Shown here in pieces: positions 49,901-58,622 of a stretch of DNA of 64,000 nucleotides (the first letter of the stretch is position 1; each line of letters begins with the position of its first letter). The notes below the pieces were generated by a model. That model was not told where the DNA came from. It worked only from the letters and a program-made list of their open reading frames with translations, and ran no database searches. The DNA is from Pelosinus sp. IPA-1 (GTDB taxonomy: Bacteria; Bacillota; Negativicutes; DSM-13327), in the NCBI RefSeq assembly GCF_030269905.1, contig NZ_BSVC01000002.1, positions 36,419-100,418 of the forward strand. The letters run 5' to 3'. A program made the translations under genes and the position numbers.

Positions 49901-51175
49901 ATGTTGGATATTAACTATATTAGGAATCATTCAGATATTGTTAAAAAGGCTGTAATCCATAAATTAATGAACACGAACATTGACCGGATTTTGGAGTTGG
50001 ACATTCAAATTAGAGAGTCAGCCACTTTGGTGGATTCTTTACGGGCGGAACGAAACTTTTTGTCAAAACAAATTCGCGACGTAACGGAGAAAGAAGGGCA
50101 AGCTATAGTTGAAAAGGTCAGGGAGGTCAAGGAAAGATTATTGGTTCTAGAAGGCAATCTTTCTGTAATGAAAAAAGAGTTTGACGAAATTATGCTTAAT
50201 GTTCCTAGCGTTCCAGCAATGGATGTACCTATTGGTAAAGATGAGGTAGATAATGTTGAAATTAGAACGTGGGGGGAAATACCTAAGTTTGATTTTTCCC
50301 CAAGAGATCATATCCAATTGACAGAAATTCTAAACCTGGTGGATGTACCCAGAGCGGTTAAGTTTGCTGGCAGCAGGGCGTATTTCCTAAAGAATGAAGG
50401 TGTATTGTTGGAAATGGCTATATGCCGGTTTGTGATAGATCGGCTTGTGGCAAAAGGGTTCACCCCCATGACAGTACCTTTGATGGTTAAAGAAAGTGCA
50501 ATGCGCGGAACGGGATATTTTCCCATTGGTTACGAACAGGCGTATAAGATCCAGGAAGATGAATTGTTTCTTATTGGTACATCTGAGGTAGCTCTTGTTT
50601 CTTATCACCAAAATGAAATCTTAAACTATGATGAGCTGCCAAAAAAGTATGCTGGATATTCAACCTGTTTTAGACGTGAGGCGGGAGCTTATGGCAAAGA
50701 TACGAGAGGTTTATACAGGGTGCATCAGTTTCAAAAAGTCGAGCAGGTTATCTTCTGTAGGGCTGATGATGAGCAAGCGGAAAGTCTTCATTACGAAATA
50801 TTAAACAATACGGAAGAGATACTCCAAGCACTTGATCTTCCTTATCGGGTGGCTTTGGCTTGTACGGGTGAAATCGGAATCGGCCAAGTGAGAAAGCATG
50901 AAGTCGAAACGTGGATGCCCAGTAGAAATAACTATTGTGAAACTCACTCTTGTTCGACACTGAATGATTTTCAGGCAAGACGTTCAAATATAAAGTATCG
51001 GGATAAAGACGGTACACTTCGATTTGTTTACACACTAAATAATACTGGTATTGCTTCGCCAAGGATTCTGATACCTCTATTAGAGGTGAACCAGAATGAG
51101 GACGGCAGTGTAAACATACCAAAAGTACTTAGACCCTATATGAATAATCTTGAAAAGATTGTTCCAAAGAAATAA
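49901..51175 (+). CDS. serS: Seryl-tRNA synthetase, divergent motif 3
   Basis: A 424-residue class II synthetase: N-terminal tRNA-binding coiled coil (about 30-105), then the catalytic domain with motif 2 TCFRREAGAYGKDTRG and LYRVHQFQKVEQV. Motif 3 reads GIASPRILIPLLEVNQ, where most bacterial enzymes have SGLAVGRTLVAILENYQ; the essential Arg is kept. This may be a second or specialised SerRS. GGGGAG lies nine bases before the ATG at 49901. The Ser T-box directly upstream confirms the amino acid. Confidence 0.93.
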   Translation: MLDINYIRNHSDIVKKAVIHKLMNTNIDRILELDIQIRESATLVDSLRAERNFLSKQIRDVTEKEGQAIVEKVREVKERLLVLEGNLSVMKKEFDEIMLNVPSVPAMDVPIGKDEVDNVEIRTWGEIPKFDFSPRDHIQLTEILNLVDVPRAVKFAGSRAYFLKNEGVLLEMAICRFVIDRLVAKGFTPMTVPLMVKESAMRGTGYFPIGYEQAYKIQEDELFLIGTSEVALVSYHQNEILNYDELPKKYAGYSTCFRREAGAYGKDTRGLYRVHQFQKVEQVIFCRADDEQAESLHYEILNNTEEILQALDLPYRVALACTGEIGIGQVRKHEVETWMPSRNNYCETHSCSTLNDFQARRSNIKYRDKDGTLRFVYTLNNTGIASPRILIPLLEVNQNEDGSVNIPKVLRPYMNNLEKIVPKK

Positions 51176-51182
51176 ATCAATA

Positions 51183-51226
51183 CGACAAACACCTGCAAAG
51201 CAGCCTAGCCTTGCAGGTGTTTGTCA
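51183..51226. terminator. CTCCTGC-type repeat acting as terminator after serS
   Basis: GACAAACACCTGCAA and TTGCAGGTGTTTGTC pair with extended arms around the family loop CAGCCTAGCC. The A-C/G-T changes are compensatory. The usual tail is missing. Confidence 0.75.
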
Positions 51227-51283
51227 GTAGAAACATCCTGGTACTTTTATGGAGGGTAAACTATTCGATATCACAGTTGTAAG

Positions 51284-52531
51284 TCATTTACCGCTATTCG
51301 CTTTGACACGACGAATAATTTCAACTACAGTTTGAGCCGACTTTATTAAAGAAGGCACTGGCAAAAATTCGTACTTTCCATGAAAGTTATGTCCACCAGT
51401 AAACAAATTTGGACAAGGTAAACCCATAAACGATAGCCGAGCACCATCTGTACCGCCGCGAATGGGTTTCGTCTTAGGCGTTATCCCAACAGCTCCCATC
51501 GCGTCACAGGCTAAGTCAATAATATGCATTACTGGCTGGATTTTTTCTTGCATATTGTAATACAAATCTTTAATTTCAAGTTCAATAGTTCCTGAACCAT
51601 ATTTCATATTAAAAGTTTGTGCCATTGATTCCAGTAAAGCTTTACGCTTTTCAAAAGATTGACGATCATGATCCCGAATCAAGAGGCTCATTACTGCAGA
51701 GTCTACATTACCACTCAATTTATTTACATGGAAAAAACCTTCATAGCCTTCTGTATATTCAGGGCGCTGACCAGCAGGCAACATATTTTGCCACTCAGCA
51801 GCAATGTTAAGTGCATTCACCATTTTACCTTTAGCGGTTCCAGGATGAACAATTCGCCCTTGAATTTTCACATTAACATTAGCGGCATTAAAGTTTTCAT
51901 ACTCAATAGCCCCAAGCTCTCCCCCGTCTACAGTATAAGCGAACTCAGCGCCAAAAGCTGCTACATCAAAAAGTTCAGCACTACGCCCAATTTCTTCATC
52001 AGGAGTAAAACCAATGCGCACCTTACCATGAGGAATTTCAGAATGTGCTACTAAATATTCCATAGCACTGACAATAGCGCATACGCCTGCCTTATCATCA
52101 GCTCCTAACAAAGTTAGACCATCAGTAACCAATAACTCTTGTCCAATATATGTTTTTAGTTCTGGAAAATCACTAGGGGAAAGTACAATGCCGGATTCAG
52201 CATTCAATATGATATCCTGGCCATCATAATCCTTTACTAAGCGAGGCTTAACTGGAGTGCCAGCCATATCCGGGCTTGTATCTAAATGAGAAATGAATCC
52301 GATAACAGGAACTTGCTGACAGCTATTAGATGGTAAAGTAGCAGTTATATAGCCATGTTTATCTACATGGACCTCATCCAAACCGATCTGCCTCAGTTCC
52401 TCTGCAACATGCTTAGCTAAAACCATCTGCCCTGGAGTACTAGGACACTGACTATTTCCACCATCTGATTGCGTATCAAAGGTAGTATACCGCATAAATC
52501 GTTCTACTAGTTTTTCTCTCTTTATTTCCAT
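51284..52531 (-). CDS. pepT: Peptidase T (tripeptide aminopeptidase)
   Basis: A 415-residue M20B peptidase. Metal ligands are in GFISHLDTSPD, LGADDKAG, TPDEEIG, YTVDGGELG and TGGHNFHGKYEF. It starts ERFMRYTTFDTQSD and ends with a helical tail, as PepT does. It removes the N-terminal residue from tripeptides in the cytosol. AAGGAG lies nine bases before the ATG at 52531. It lies 63 bases behind a DcuC-family gene on the same strand and is probably co-transcribed with it. Confidence 0.95.
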   Translation of the reverse strand: MEIKREKLVERFMRYTTFDTQSDGGNSQCPSTPGQMVLAKHVAEELRQIGLDEVHVDKHGYITATLPSNSCQQVPVIGFISHLDTSPDMAGTPVKPRLVKDYDGQDIILNAESGIVLSPSDFPELKTYIGQELLVTDGLTLLGADDKAGVCAIVSAMEYLVAHSEIPHGKVRIGFTPDEEIGRSAELFDVAAFGAEFAYTVDGGELGAIEYENFNAANVNVKIQGRIVHPGTAKGKMVNALNIAAEWQNMLPAGQRPEYTEGYEGFFHVNKLSGNVDSAVMSLLIRDHDRQSFEKRKALLESMAQTFNMKYGSGTIELEIKDLYYNMQEKIQPVMHIIDLACDAMGAVGITPKTKPIRGGTDGARLSFMGLPCPNLFTGGHNFHGKYEFLPVPSLIKSAQTVVEIIRRVKANSGK

Positions 52532-52594
52532 GTAATTGTTCTCCTTCACTTTAATATTCTTTTTATAATAGACACTAATATATAATTATTGTGT

Positions 52595-53968
52595 TTACTT
52601 ATAAAAAAGTATCAGTGTAACAGCAATATTAACTACAATGCCTATGGCTACGGGTATGCAAGTACGCTTTGCTAATTCTACTGGCGATACACAAGCGGCA
52701 CCGCTGACTACCATCATAACCGCTGCAATCGGCGACAAGGAGCGAGCTAAATTAGATACAAAGTTCATAGGTAATAGCAACAATACAGGATGAATATTAG
52801 AAAGTGCTGCTATTTTGGGGGCTAAAGGGGCAAAAGCAAAGAAGGGAGCATTTCCTGATCCCATAACTAAAGTAGAAGCAATAATAATTCCCACAACCAC
52901 GAACATCATGCCGATACCGCCAAAACCAGCACCTTGTGCGGCAGTAATCATAGTATCAATAGCTCCTAGAGACATTAAGCCTTTAGCAAAAGTCTCACCA
53001 GCCACCACCAATGTGACTACCGCTGCCATTTGAAGTCCCATTCCATCCCAGAAGCTTTTTAAATCATTAAATATTTTTAATCCATCTCTGTTACGAATGT
53101 ATTCAACAAGCATTGTAAATGCCACCCCAAGAAAAGTTGCTAATGTAATATCCATATTTACGGATTTCACAACTAATCCAAAAAACAGAATTAAACATAA
53201 AGGAATTGTTGGCAGCAATGCGTAAAAGCCAGGCACAGGTATTTCCTCTTTTAGCTTAGTTTGATCAATATTTACTTTGGCATTCTCTACATTATGATTA
53301 TCCCGTTTATCAAACCATTGCTGTACAAAGAAATGACCAATAGCGATTGCCGCTACCGTACACAAACCTACTGGTACTTGGTAATCAAAAAAATAAGGGA
53401 TAATATCCATACCTGCTAACTCTGCCGCAAAGATATTATCCGATGCCGCGGGTCCCCAACCTGGAGCCGATGCGGTAGCGATTACTGCAGCTGCTGCCAA
53501 ACGACTGACGCCAAGGTTTACCAAGACGGGAAACATAGTGACCATAAGTAAAAGTCCAAAACCGGAGGCACTGCCAATGAACATAGCTAGAAAATTTTCT
53601 AAAACAGAGGTTAAAGCCAATACTAAATAGGGGAGTCCAATCTTATGTAGGGGCTTAACAGCTACTTTCACTAGGGCTGTACTGGCACCAATTGTGTCCA
53701 TGTACTTGGAGAAACCTCCTACTACCATAATAACCAATCCAAGGTTGGCTGCCCGAGTGCTAAAGGTTTGTTTTATAAATTCAAAAGTATCTAGCCATAT
53801 TAATCCAGTGCTTTGCTTTGCCGGTAAAATATTTCCCATGTTAAGGGCAACAGCAATAAACATCATGGCAAGTCCTCCAACGAACAGAACCGGCTGAGGC
53901 GGGTATTTTTTCAGCACATACCGGGCCACAATAACTACAATAACAGATGCAATAATTAATCCTAACAT
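52595..53968 (-). CDS. DcuC-family carrier upstream of pepT
   Basis: A 457-residue protein with eleven to twelve hydrophobic segments. Marks of the DcuC family: STRAANLGLVIMVVGGFSKYMD, ATASAPGWGPAASDNIFAAELAG and VMGSGNAPFFAFAPLAPKIA. DcuC itself exports succinate; this operon with a peptidase suggests peptide, amino acid or dicarboxylate traffic, undecided. A palindrome TTGTAG-A-CTACAA (53990-54002) lies just before its ribosome site AGGAGG. A paralogue is encoded at 55370 on the other strand. Confidence 0.85.
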   Translation of the reverse strand: MLGLIIASVIVVIVARYVLKKYPPQPVLFVGGLAMMFIAVALNMGNILPAKQSTGLIWLDTFEFIKQTFSTRAANLGLVIMVVGGFSKYMDTIGASTALVKVAVKPLHKIGLPYLVLALTSVLENFLAMFIGSASGFGLLLMVTMFPVLVNLGVSRLAAAAVIATASAPGWGPAASDNIFAAELAGMDIIPYFFDYQVPVGLCTVAAIAIGHFFVQQWFDKRDNHNVENAKVNIDQTKLKEEIPVPGFYALLPTIPLCLILFFGLVVKSVNMDITLATFLGVAFTMLVEYIRNRDGLKIFNDLKSFWDGMGLQMAAVVTLVVAGETFAKGLMSLGAIDTMITAAQGAGFGGIGMMFVVVGIIIASTLVMGSGNAPFFAFAPLAPKIAALSNIHPVLLLLPMNFVSNLARSLSPIAAVMMVVSGAACVSPVELAKRTCIPVAIGIVVNIAVTLILFYK

Positions 53969-54462
53969 ACTGCCGTCCTCCTTTATTTTTTGTAGACTAC
54001 AAGACTATTCTAACAGACATTTCCATGTTTTTCTAGGATAGACAATTTTATATCTTTAGAATATTCGTTCATTGGTGAATGTAATATAAATGATGTGTTT
54101 TATGGGGAAGTAAAAAATCTGCTCAAATAAGAGTTTTCGTAAAATACTAGATTATGTACACTCCAAGAGGAACTTAATTTTACGCTTACTTACAAATAAA
54201 TTTAAAATGGTAAAATAAATTGTATCATTTAACTTAAATAAAAATGCATAAATATTCTAAATATTATTTGACAAGTTTTTCTAAAAAAAATATAATCTAT
54301 TTAGACAATATAGAATTCAAAAAATGCCTTTATATGACAAAAATTGTGTCTTTGTAGAATTTTAAAGGTATACCAGTATTCCATATTGTTAATAGATGCT
54401 TTGAAGTAGTATCGCACAAGGTGCGATTTTAGAATAAAAGGAAAAATATTAGGGGATATGGA
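53969..54462. promoter_or_regulatory. Divergent control region between dcuC and the FadR-type regulator
   Basis: Plus strand: a perfect promoter TTGACA (54268-54273), 17 bases, TATAAT (54291-54296); GGTATACCAG followed by TATTCC (54367-54382), the putative operator; and ATCGCAC-AAG-GTGCGAT (54411-54427) followed by TTTT, a possible attenuator, before the start at 54463. Minus strand: palindrome TTGTAGACTACAA (53990-54002) in the dcuC leader. Between 54003 and 54267 only AT-rich sequence is seen. Confidence 0.65.
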
Positions 54463-55194
54463 ATGAAAAAATTCTTTGTAGAAACACCATTAAAAAAATT
54501 CGCTGAGGATTCGTCTGATGCTCTATATATGCAAATTGTAAGTCGCATTCAACAGCTTATGCGCGAAGGCCATTTGAAACAAGGTGATAAATTACCTTCT
54601 GAGAGGGAATTGGCTGAAATGTTTAATGTCAGTCGTGTGCCAGTAAGAGAAGCTTTAAAAGTACTGGAGTTTTTGGGAGCTATTCAGCACAGGCGCGGAG
54701 AAGGTGTGTTTGTAAAAAAAATTAAAATGAAACGTATTTTGCATGCTCTTGATTTTTTTATGACTGATCCAGCGGATCAGTTGATAAACTTGTTTGAAGC
54801 GCGCGAAGCTTTTGAAATTCAAGCCGTTCGATTAGCTGCAGAGCGAAGGACAGAGGCTGACATTGAAGCGATGCGAAGGATTTTGCTGGAAATGGAATTT
54901 CTAATCTTCGCTGGGAAACCAGTCCACGATGTGTCAACGAAATTTCATACGGCTGTTATTGCGGCTGCTCATAATGAAATTATTAGCGAGATCAATGAAT
55001 TTTTATCTGATCTGTTGACTTATTCACGGCGAAAGTCTTTAAGTGATGCTAGCAGACATACAGTTTCTCTACAGTATCATCAACTAATTTTACAGCATAT
55101 TATTGAAAGAAATGTACAAGCGGCAGTTTGTGTTATGCAAGAACATTTAGACGATGCGAAGGTTGCGGTGCAAAAAATGATTCAGTCTGAGTAA
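54463..55194 (+). CDS. FadR/GntR-family (FCD) transcriptional regulator
   Basis: A 243-residue regulator. The N-terminal winged helix carries KLPSERELAEMFNVSRVPVR and EALKVLEFLGAI, with RRGEGVFV as wing. The C-terminal FCD helical domain (about 90-240) has the metal-binding pattern Asp/His: DVSTKFHTAVIAAAHN and later HHQLILQHI-like elements. FCD proteins usually sense organic acids. TGGTATACCA-like sites before this gene and before the next one suggest it controls itself and the following dcuC unit. Confidence 0.9.
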   Translation: MKKFFVETPLKKFAEDSSDALYMQIVSRIQQLMREGHLKQGDKLPSERELAEMFNVSRVPVREALKVLEFLGAIQHRRGEGVFVKKIKMKRILHALDFFMTDPADQLINLFEAREAFEIQAVRLAAERRTEADIEAMRRILLEMEFLIFAGKPVHDVSTKFHTAVIAAAHNEIISEINEFLSDLLTYSRRKSLSDASRHTVSLQYHQLILQHIIERNVQAAVCVMQEHLDDAKVAVQKMIQSE

Positions 55195-55233
55195 AATTTT
55201 TTTATGTACAGGCTAGATGATCTTTTATTTTTA

Positions 55234-55251
55234 CTGGTATACCAGGATACC
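55234..55251 (+). promoter_or_regulatory. Operator of the dcuC-DUF1847-PatB unit
   Basis: CTGGTATACCAG is a perfect 12-base palindrome followed by GATACC. The same GGTATACCAG core precedes the regulator gene at 54367. It may lie between a weak -35 TTTACT and -10 AATAAA. The TGGT-AT-ACCA form suits GntR/FCD proteins. Confidence 0.65.
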
Positions 55252-55369
55252 GAATAAAATATTTGGCGAATTTTGACATCGCTAATTAAAATAGATGAGT
55301 TAAGCGGTATGAATAAGATGAAAGGAGAAGCCAAACGTCATATTAATTTTTAAAAATGGAGGGATGTAC

Positions 55370-56725
55370 ATGGGGATTATCATTACGATCTTAGTGGTTG
55401 CTTGGGTGATTTATATGATTATAAAAAAATACTATCCACAAGCTGTTCTTTTGATTGCAGGCATTATATTGCTTCTTGCTACCTATTTTATCGGCAGCAA
55501 TCCGATACTTGCTGCAAAAGAATCTTCCGGCTCCGCTTTGCTAGATATTTTCCATACAATTAAGACATTGCTTAGTTCCCGTGTTGCCGGTCTTGGTCTT
55601 ACGATCATGTCAATCGCAGGCTTCGCAAAATATATGGAGTATATTGGGGCAAGTAAATCTTTATTTGCTGTGGTTGCTTCTCCTCTTAAACATATTAAAT
55701 CTCCTTATATTCTTCTAGTTCTTAGTTTTTATATGAGCCAATTTTTAGTGTTGTTTATTCCAAGTCATGCTGGGTTGGCTTTGTTACTCATGGTCATGCT
55801 GTATCCAATTCTCATAAGAACGGGCGTTAGCAAATTATCTGCCCTCGGCGTAATTGGGTGCGCGCAATACATGGATGTTGGTCCTGGTTCCGGCAATGCG
55901 ATTCTTGCAGCTACTATCTGTAAGGTAGACCCGGCAGTTTATTTTGTTGATTATCAATTATCAATATTTATTACAACAACTTTGATTCTTGGTGTTGTAC
56001 ATTACTATTCGCAAAAATGGTGGGACAAAAAAGAGGGTTTTGTTGGTTACAATGATTCGTCTGATCTGATTAAAGAAGACGAAGGACGTCCTCCTTTGAT
56101 CTATGCGATTCTTCCAATTATTCCGATGCTATTCATTTTGGGTTTCAGTCCTATTTTCAAAAGTAAAATTCAGATGGATGTTGTTACTGCAATGTTTTTG
56201 AGCACTTTCATCAGTATGATGTTTGAGTATGCAAGAACTAAAGATTTTCGAGGTACTTTGCAGAGTCTAAAATATTTATATGAAGGAATGGGAAATAGTT
56301 TTGCAACTGTAGTAAGTTTAATAGTCGCAGGCGAGGTATTTGCTGCCGGATTAATGAAGATTGGTGCTGTAGATGTGATGACTTCCAGTGCTCAAAATCT
56401 TGGTTTGGGCGTTCATGCCTTAATCATTCTTTTCTGTCTGGTCATTGCTTGCTGCGCATTCTTAATGGGGTCAGGCAACGCGGCGTTCTTTTCCTTCGCT
56501 GCCCTGGCTCCTAAGATTGCGGCATCATTAAAAATTGATGTTGTTACTCTTTTGCTGCCAATGCAAATTATGACAAGTTTTGGGCGTGTTGTGTCACCAA
56601 TTACTGCAGCAATTGTTGCTATAGCCGGTGTAGCAGGTGTATCACCTGTTCAAGTGGTAAAAAGAACTGCCATACCTATGGCAGTGGCTGTACTTGTAAA
56701 TGTGGTATTTATAGTAATGAAATAA
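55370..56725 (+). CDS. DcuC-family carrier of the FadR-regulated unit
   Basis: A 451-residue protein with eleven to twelve hydrophobic segments and the family pattern SSRVAGLGLTIMSIAGFAKYME, DVGPGSGNAILAATICKVDP and LMGSGNAAFFSFAALAPKIA. It is clearly paralogous to the carrier at 52595. The downstream PatB/MalY-type lyase and DUF1847 protein suggest an amino-acid or thiol-compound substrate instead of a C4-dicarboxylate, but this is context only. GGAGG lies seven bases before the ATG at 55370. Confidence 0.85.
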   Translation: MGIIITILVVAWVIYMIIKKYYPQAVLLIAGIILLLATYFIGSNPILAAKESSGSALLDIFHTIKTLLSSRVAGLGLTIMSIAGFAKYMEYIGASKSLFAVVASPLKHIKSPYILLVLSFYMSQFLVLFIPSHAGLALLLMVMLYPILIRTGVSKLSALGVIGCAQYMDVGPGSGNAILAATICKVDPAVYFVDYQLSIFITTTLILGVVHYYSQKWWDKKEGFVGYNDSSDLIKEDEGRPPLIYAILPIIPMLFILGFSPIFKSKIQMDVVTAMFLSTFISMMFEYARTKDFRGTLQSLKYLYEGMGNSFATVVSLIVAGEVFAAGLMKIGAVDVMTSSAQNLGLGVHALIILFCLVIACCAFLMGSGNAAFFSFAALAPKIAASLKIDVVTLLLPMQIMTSFGRVVSPITAAIVAIAGVAGVSPVQVVKRTAIPMAVAVLVNVVFIVMK

Positions 56726-56743
56726 TAAAGGAGCTGTTCTATT

Positions 56744-57337
56744 TTGAAATGTGCAAAATGCACTCATAGAAAATGTTATTTAGAAGGTCAAAATTGCACT
56801 AAAATTGGTCTTGCGGATGTTAAAGAAGCCTATGTGGGCGAGCAACTGGATATTATGAAGGCTGCTGCTTGTACAGAAGGACGTTTTTATAACAACCTTA
56901 CTCGTTTAGAAGAAACTGTTGAATTTTGTAAACTGATGGGATATAAAAAAATTGGCATGGCGTTTTGTATCGGCCTAAACCAAGAAGCAAAATTAATTGA
57001 AGAATATTTCTCTAAATTTTTTGAAGTCTATTCGGTTTGCTGTAAGGTCTGCGGCATTGCCAAGGAGAATCTTGATTTGGAACAAATTAAAGAGGGTGTG
57101 CGTGAAACCATGTGCAATCCTATTATGCAAGCTAAAGTACTTAAGGATAAAGAAGTTGATTTTTGTGTTACCATCGGCTTATGCGTAGGACATGATGCAT
57201 TGTTTACAGGTGCTAGTACTGTGCCCACATCTTGTCTGGTTGCCAAAGACAGAGTACTCGCCCATAATCCATTAGGAGCTGTGTATTCTCGCTACTGGCG
57301 CAGAAAGTTAGGGATTAATCCTAGTGATCAAGTGTAA
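56744..57337 (+). CDS. DUF1847 Cys-rich metal-binding protein
   Basis: A 197-residue protein. The N-terminus CAKCTHRKCYLEGQNC gives a metal or cluster site; further cysteines are in VCCKVCG, MCNPIM and ITIGLCVGHD-like strands. These are the marks of DUF1847, found in anaerobes and of unknown biochemical role. TTG start with AAGGAG ten bases upstream. It lies 18 bases after the carrier gene and 26 before the aminotransferase-fold gene, so the three form an operon. Confidence 0.85.
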   Translation: MKCAKCTHRKCYLEGQNCTKIGLADVKEAYVGEQLDIMKAAACTEGRFYNNLTRLEETVEFCKLMGYKKIGMAFCIGLNQEAKLIEEYFSKFFEVYSVCCKVCGIAKENLDLEQIKEGVRETMCNPIMQAKVLKDKEVDFCVTIGLCVGHDALFTGASTVPTSCLVAKDRVLAHNPLGAVYSRYWRRKLGINPSDQV

Positions 57338-57363
57338 GTATAAATTGTGAAGGTGGGATTGCA

Positions 57364-58530
57364 GTGTTGAAACATGATTTTGACGAGCTTGTTAACCGTA
57401 AGGGAACCGAATGTAAAAAATGGGATACTTATGCAGAAGATGTTATACCTATGTGGATCGCTGATACCGATTTCAAATGTCCACAGCCTGTAATTGATGC
57501 TATGGTTAAAAGAGCAGAACACGGTATCTACGGTTATCCTGTAAATTGTAAAACTTTTGAGCAATCAATAATTAACTGGCAGAAAAAAAGATTCGGCTGG
57601 GATGTTGACGTTGACTGGGTAGAGTATACACCAGCAGTAGTGCCTGCTATCGTATATGCAATGCGGGCCTTCACGAATCCAGGTGATAATGTTGTAATTC
57701 AGATGCCAGCGTACCACCCTTTCCATGATATCATTCCAAATAACGGTAGACACATTCTTGGAAACAATCTAATTTTAAAAGAAGATGGCAGCTATGAAGT
57801 TGATTATGAAAATTTGGAGGAATTGCTTAGTAAAAAGAGGACAACCATGTTTTTGCTATGCAGTCCCCATAACCCTGTCGGCAAGTGTTTTACGAGAGAA
57901 GAATTAACAAGAATTTCTGAACTCTGTTTAAAACATAATGTGTTTGTTGTTTCCGATGAAATTCACTCTGATATTGTTTACAGAGGGAGCAAACACATTC
58001 CATTTGGCAGTCTTTCAGAAGAAGCCGCAGATAACTGTGTGGTTTGTGTTAACCCTAGCAAAACCTTTAATATTGCTGGAGTGAGGACTGGGGCTGTAAT
58101 TATTCCGAACCGGCATAATCATGATCTTTTCTATGCTCCACTTGAAAATAATAAAGCATATGGCAGAACTGTATTTGGTACATTGCCGATTGAAGTTTCC
58201 TATAACGAGTGTGATTACTATGCAGACCAATTGCTAGAGTATTTAGAGGGGAACCTTGCATACCTTGAAAATTTCGTCTCAACAAGAATTCCTAAAATCA
58301 AAGTTACCAAAACGCAAGCGACTTACCTTATTTGGCTAAACTGCAAGGAACTGAATATGGCACCCAAGGAGTTACATAAATTTTTCTTAGAAGAAGTAAA
58401 AGTTGCGATGAACGAAGGGTCTACCTTTGGACCTGGCGGTGCAGGTTTTATGCGGATGAATATTGCTTGTCCTCGTTCCCGATTGGTAGAGGCGCTGAAA
58501 AGAATAGAAGCAGCAATAAATAAAATATAA
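57364..58530 (+). CDS. MalY/PatB-family PLP-dependent C-S beta-lyase or aminotransferase
   Basis: A 388-residue fold-type I PLP enzyme. It opens FDELVNRKGTECKKWDTYAE, typical of the MalY/PatB group, which act as cystathionine beta-lyases. Cofactor residues include SPHNPVGKCF (Asn), VSDEIHSDIVY (Asp, His, Tyr) and the Schiff-base Lys in NPSKTFNIAG. GTG start with AAGGTGGG six bases upstream. With a carrier and the FadR-type regulator it suggests uptake and cleavage of a sulfur amino acid; the exact substrate is not shown. Confidence 0.9.
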   Translation: MLKHDFDELVNRKGTECKKWDTYAEDVIPMWIADTDFKCPQPVIDAMVKRAEHGIYGYPVNCKTFEQSIINWQKKRFGWDVDVDWVEYTPAVVPAIVYAMRAFTNPGDNVVIQMPAYHPFHDIIPNNGRHILGNNLILKEDGSYEVDYENLEELLSKKRTTMFLLCSPHNPVGKCFTREELTRISELCLKHNVFVVSDEIHSDIVYRGSKHIPFGSLSEEAADNCVVCVNPSKTFNIAGVRTGAVIIPNRHNHDLFYAPLENNKAYGRTVFGTLPIEVSYNECDYYADQLLEYLEGNLAYLENFVSTRIPKIKVTKTQATYLIWLNCKELNMAPKELHKFFLEEVKVAMNEGSTFGPGGAGFMRMNIACPRSRLVEALKRIEAAINKI

Positions 58531-58622
58531 GGTTATAAATACCTGAAGGTTTCAACAATTAAGTTTATACAGCATAGCTTTTGGGATGATCGAAGCGTAT
58601 TAAATAGAGGGGGGAACTGAAG

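Noticed and set aside
26747-51226. CRISPR-like array from the CTCCTGC repeats
   Set aside because: Copies are kilobases apart, imperfect, and separated by genes; there are no spacers or cas genes.
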